A stretch of 64,000 nucleotides of DNA from Flavobacterium johnsoniae (lineage in GTDB: Bacteria; Bacteroidota; Bacteroidia; Flavobacteriales; Flavobacteriaceae), in assembly GCF_030388325.1 (NCBI RefSeq), contig NZ_CP103794.1:4774001-4838000 (forward strand), in the 5' to 3' direction. Shown here one piece after another: positions 61,427 through 64,000 of the stretch. A model generated the notes under the pieces. That model saw only the letters and a program-made list of their open reading frames with translations. It did not search any database and was not told the DNA's origin. The translations under genes were made by a program, and so were the position numbers. The stretch's first letter is position 1; every line of letters begins with the position of its first letter.

Positions 61427-62034
61427 GGCTTTCTGTTTACTGTTCCAAGATCTTTGTTCTCAAGAGTATTGAAGCGTTCAATCAGAAAACCATGCGGATT
61501 ATTATCGCTCCTTGAAACATTTCGAAGCGTTCCTTCCGTAATCAGATTTCTGTTCAATATGCTTGTTGTCCTTATGATGTTCTGCCGGGCAAAGCACTTA
61601 AAGCGGTAGGGATATTCATTAATATCAAAGCTTACGCTGTCTACAATAACAGTCTGGCTGATATTTCCTGATATAATTCCCGAATAATATCCGTTTTCTT
61701 TTAAATCATCGTATATGCGCTTGACAGAATTATCAGCCAGATACAGGGCCTTGGTAACATTGGCTTTAATTACTTTATCATCTGGGTCAAGGCTGAAGAA
61801 AAACTGATGGAATGTCCTGACATGATCCCTTGCTTCAACAGGTACATTATCCTTACGGTCTGATGCAAATGCCTCAAGCGCTTTTCCATTTGCCAGGATG
61901 TAAACCTTGTCTTCCATTAAAGCAATAGAGCTGAAACTTTTATACAATGCATAACAGGTTATGGCAGCGCAAGCAAGAACGACCAGCATAGTAAATCCCC
62001 TGACATGGCGGAAAGCCGTATCTAAATTTTTCAT
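61423..62034 (-). CDS. traK: Conjugative transfer protein TraK
   Basis: About 203 residues (start at 62034, or four codons earlier at 62046). N-terminal TM (GFTMLVVLACAAITCYALYKSF), then a VirB8-like part: ARDHVRTFHQFFFSLDPDD, ALYLADNSVKRIYDDLKENGYYSGIISGNI. By family knowledge it is an inner-membrane scaffold of the transfer channel. It lies 24 bases after traJ; its stop overlaps the next gene's ATG. Confidence 0.9.
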   Translation of the reverse strand: MKNLDTAFRHVRGFTMLVVLACAAITCYALYKSFSSIALMEDKVYILANGKALEAFASDRKDNVPVEARDHVRTFHQFFFSLDPDDKVIKANVTKALYLADNSVKRIYDDLKENGYYSGIISGNISQTVIVDSVSFDINEYPYRFKCFARQNIIRTTSILNRNLITEGTLRNVSRSDNNPHGFLIERFNTLENKDLGTVNRKP

Positions 62035-62058
62035 CTTCGTAAACATAATCTAGTGTAT

Positions 62059-63261
62059 TTAACTTTTAGAATTTCCTTTGAGCCTGTCACTCATATAATT
62101 TCCCTTTTCTTCAAAATAAGGCGAAGCAGCTGCTGAAGATGACATGCTCTGGCTCATTCTGCCTGCTGCATTTCCCATTGAATCCATTACCATTCCTGCT
62201 CCTGTGGCAGCTCCTCCAATCACTGAGGAAGTCGATCCGCCAAACAGGCTTGTCACTTTCTGTCCCAATGCGCTTCCTCCTGATGCATGCACGATATAAT
62301 TGGCCACAGAAGGCACAGTAAAGTACCCCACAATTCCTATAATCATGAAAATTAAGTAGCCGATATCGGTCCTGCTGAAAAAAGTATCTCCCGCAGTATT
62401 AATCTGTGAGATATCAAGCCTCAGCATCTGTTCCTGAATCTTCCCGATAATGCTTCCGAAAATGTTGGCAACGGGAAGCCAGAGATAAATGTTTATATAC
62501 CTGGCAAGCCAGACCGTCAGGGTATGCTGGAATCCGTCAAAGACTGCGATTCCAAATACCAGTGGCCCTAAGATGGACAGCACTACAAGCTGAAATGTTC
62601 TGAGAGTATCAATACACAATGAAGAAGCTTCGAAGAGAATTCTCAGAATTTCGCTAACCCATTCCTTTACAGAATTCCTGAAACTATATGACGCTTTCTC
62701 CATTGCAAATTTTATATCATTTCCGATTCCTTCCATAAGTCCTTCATCTGAAGAATCTGCACCGTCATGAGTGTATTTATACCATCTGTCGCGGTCGCCT
62801 GTGCCCAGCACTCCGACATACATTTTCCAGGGTGCGCTTTCTTTGACTGCTTTTTCTTTTTCTCTCAGCAGCACTTCGATTGCTTTGTTTGACCCCTCAA
62901 CCATAGAAGCTGTGGCAGTAACTGTTGGTTTCATGACCCCGTTTATGAGCGCCAGAACAGAAGGAAAAATCATAATGCAGAAACCGATCACAAAGGGCCT
63001 GAAGAGCGGATAAAAATCAATCGGTTCCGCATTGGCAATATGACGCCAGACTCTTGAAGCGATATAGAAAATTGCAGCAAATCCCGCCAGCCCCTGCCCG
63101 ACTCCAATCAGATTGCTGCAAAGCGGCATCATCTCATCGTAAAGCTGTTCCAGAACTGCATGAAGACTGCCGATATTATCTCCGAGTCCCTGTGCAGAAA
63201 CTGTTTCAGGGAACATAAAGAGCATTAATACTAATACAGCTGATTTGAAAATATTTATCAT
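62059..63261 (-). CDS. traJ: Conjugative transfer protein TraJ
   Basis: 400 residues from the ATG at 63261, which gives a signal peptide (MINIFKSAVLVLMLFMFPETVSAQ). Several TM segments (FAAIFYIASRVWRHI, PFVIGFCIMIFPSVLALINGV, WVSEILRILFEASSLC, LVVLSILGPLVFGIAVFDGF) and a Gly/Ser-rich tail. EPIDFYPLFRPFVIGF and LARYINIYLWLPVANIFGSI are typical of TraJ/VirB6-like proteins. It forms the inner-membrane pore part of the channel. It lies ten bases after traI. Confidence 0.9.
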   Translation of the reverse strand: MINIFKSAVLVLMLFMFPETVSAQGLGDNIGSLHAVLEQLYDEMMPLCSNLIGVGQGLAGFAAIFYIASRVWRHIANAEPIDFYPLFRPFVIGFCIMIFPSVLALINGVMKPTVTATASMVEGSNKAIEVLLREKEKAVKESAPWKMYVGVLGTGDRDRWYKYTHDGADSSDEGLMEGIGNDIKFAMEKASYSFRNSVKEWVSEILRILFEASSLCIDTLRTFQLVVLSILGPLVFGIAVFDGFQHTLTVWLARYINIYLWLPVANIFGSIIGKIQEQMLRLDISQINTAGDTFFSRTDIGYLIFMIIGIVGYFTVPSVANYIVHASGGSALGQKVTSLFGGSTSSVIGGAATGAGMVMDSMGNAAGRMSQSMSSSAAASPYFEEKGNYMSDRLKGNSKS

Positions 63262-63271
63262 AAGGCCAGAG

Positions 63272-63907
63272 TTAATTTTTAAACCGATAACTGTTCCGCA
63301 TCGCATTCGCATCATTAGCTTCCTTAGAACGCTGCAGCGCAAGCACTGATGTTGATCCGTTAAAATCATTTAGAAACAGCACCTTCTGCTGCATATCTTC
63401 ATATATCTTATCTATAGCTGCAAGCCTTTCGTCATCACTCATTCGGAGTTTATCAGCTGTTACGATGGAAGTCAGTTCGTCTAAATTTCTGAGGCTTTCC
63501 CTGCTTAAATTAGAATACACTTTTTCAAAATACTGGATTTCCTGACGGCTGAACTTTTCATTTTTAATGATAAGGTCTATCCCTTTTCTGCTTTCCCTCA
63601 TGAGCGTTAACTGATAGTCGATAATGTCCCCGACTCTTTTGTAATTCTTTACCACTGGGCTGACCTGCATCAGGGCATCCAGGAAAGTCTTATGCAGTGA
63701 AAAATTCCCCTCTGACATATCTTTGACGGCCTTATACCCTCCGCTGAGAATATCATATCCTTTTTTCATGTCGCTTAATATCTTTTTAAACTGCGACAGC
63801 TTTTCGATATTTAAAATAAGCTGCTGGATTTCAGCTGACTGTGCCTTTCCAGTAAAAGGCATAAAAAACAGAAATAGCATTGCAAAAAATATAAGTATCT
63901 TTTTCAT
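63272..63907 (-). CDS. traI: Conjugative transfer protein TraI (DUF4141)
   Basis: 211 residues; signal peptide (MKKILIFFAMLFLFFMPFTGKAQ), then a fully helical, coiled-coil protein (AEIQQLILNIEKLSQFKKIL, GGYKAVKDMSEGNFSLHKTF). The length and these blocks fit TraI of the Bacteroidota conjugative systems, a VirB5-like periplasmic protein. It is encoded 11 bases after the cut-off upstream gene and before traJ. Confidence 0.88.
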   Translation of the reverse strand: MKKILIFFAMLFLFFMPFTGKAQSAEIQQLILNIEKLSQFKKILSDMKKGYDILSGGYKAVKDMSEGNFSLHKTFLDALMQVSPVVKNYKRVGDIIDYQLTLMRESRKGIDLIIKNEKFSRQEIQYFEKVYSNLSRESLRNLDELTSIVTADKLRMSDDERLAAIDKIYEDMQQKVLFLNDFNGSTSVLALQRSKEANDANAMRNSYRFKN

Positions 63908-63918
63908 GATTTGTTAAT

Positions 63919-64000
63919 TTATAAGCCAAGCAGAACTTCGGCTTGTTTGACATCATTTTTTTCTCTTGCTTTTGATAATGCCAGAAGTTTAATCTCACCG
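63919..64000 (-). CDS. 3' end of a further element gene, cut by window edge
   Basis: The minus-strand frame ending at 63919 (TAA) is open to the right edge: its last 26 residues are GEIKLLALSKAREKNDVKQA followed by EVLLGL, charged and helical. It ends 11 bases before traI, in the operon. Too little is visible to name it. Confidence 0.55.
   Translation of the reverse strand, partial: GEIKLLALSKAREKNDVKQAEVLLGL

Overview
The window is a 64 kb stretch of a Bacteroidota chromosome, most likely a Flavobacterium close to the F. johnsoniae group. The evidence is the low GC content (roughly a third), the Bacteroidota promoter signature TTTG-N17-23-TANNTTTG in front of several genes, a SusC/SusD locus, the TraI-TraN set of Bacteroidota conjugative elements, and families of dispersed palindromic intergenic repeats. 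Species cannot be fixed from the sequence alone.

Region 1 (1-12.6 kb): the start of an MscS channel gene, a secreted cupin protein, and a TetR regulator followed by an RND efflux operon (membrane fusion protein, AcrB-like pump, a 37-residue membrane peptide, TolC-like outer membrane factor). The TetR promoter and the gap before the pump genes carry five copies of a promoter/operator-like module. Next come a Crp/Fnr regulator, a GNAT enzyme, a run of small membrane and stress-type genes (DoxX-like, DinB-like, YagU-like) and a 53-residue DUF1328 protein. Region 2 (13-31 kb): a glycosyltransferase fused to an (alpha/alpha)-toroid-like half, an Mla-type lipid transport operon (permease, ATPase, MCE protein) followed by an AsmA-like protein, a low-affinity iron permease homologue, an FAD oxidoreductase, a MarR-GNAT fusion, an AraC regulator, a base-excision DNA glycosylase, a MATE exporter with its own MarR regulator, and an outer-membrane barrel.

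Region 3 (31-43 kb): a polysaccharide utilization locus on the minus strand: DUF5004-like lipoprotein, secreted putative glycan-binding protein, SusC, SusD, a GH71/99-like lipoprotein and a GH97 alpha-glucosidase. A divergent DUF6377-type TPR/HTH regulator sits upstream. Region 4 (43-54 kb): a fatty-acid hydroxylase, glutamate dehydrogenase with two tiny Cys/Met-containing peptide ORFs and a terminator in its upstream region, an EamA transporter, a VWA/AAA pair, an operon of small conserved proteins including YchJ, a J-domain/KTSC protein, a TlpA-like lipoprotein interrupted by an in-frame TGA, and tRNA-Tyr.

Region 5 (54.4 kb to the right edge): an integrative conjugative element next to tRNA-Tyr, visibly richer in GC. 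It begins with a tyrosine recombinase on the plus strand. On the minus strand lie small winged-helix/HTH genes, two paralogous proteins of unknown function, and traN, traM, a traL-like gene, traK, traJ, traI and one cut-off gene. The element runs past the window edge.

Intergenic regions are unusually rich in long perfect or nested palindromes and short-period repeats of several families. The most interesting leads are the tandem promoter/operator array of the efflux operon, the leader-peptide/terminator arrangement before glutamate dehydrogenase, the peptide behind the RND pump, the in-frame TGA, a candidate Flavobacteria-wide structured RNA, and the duplicated genes of the conjugative element.
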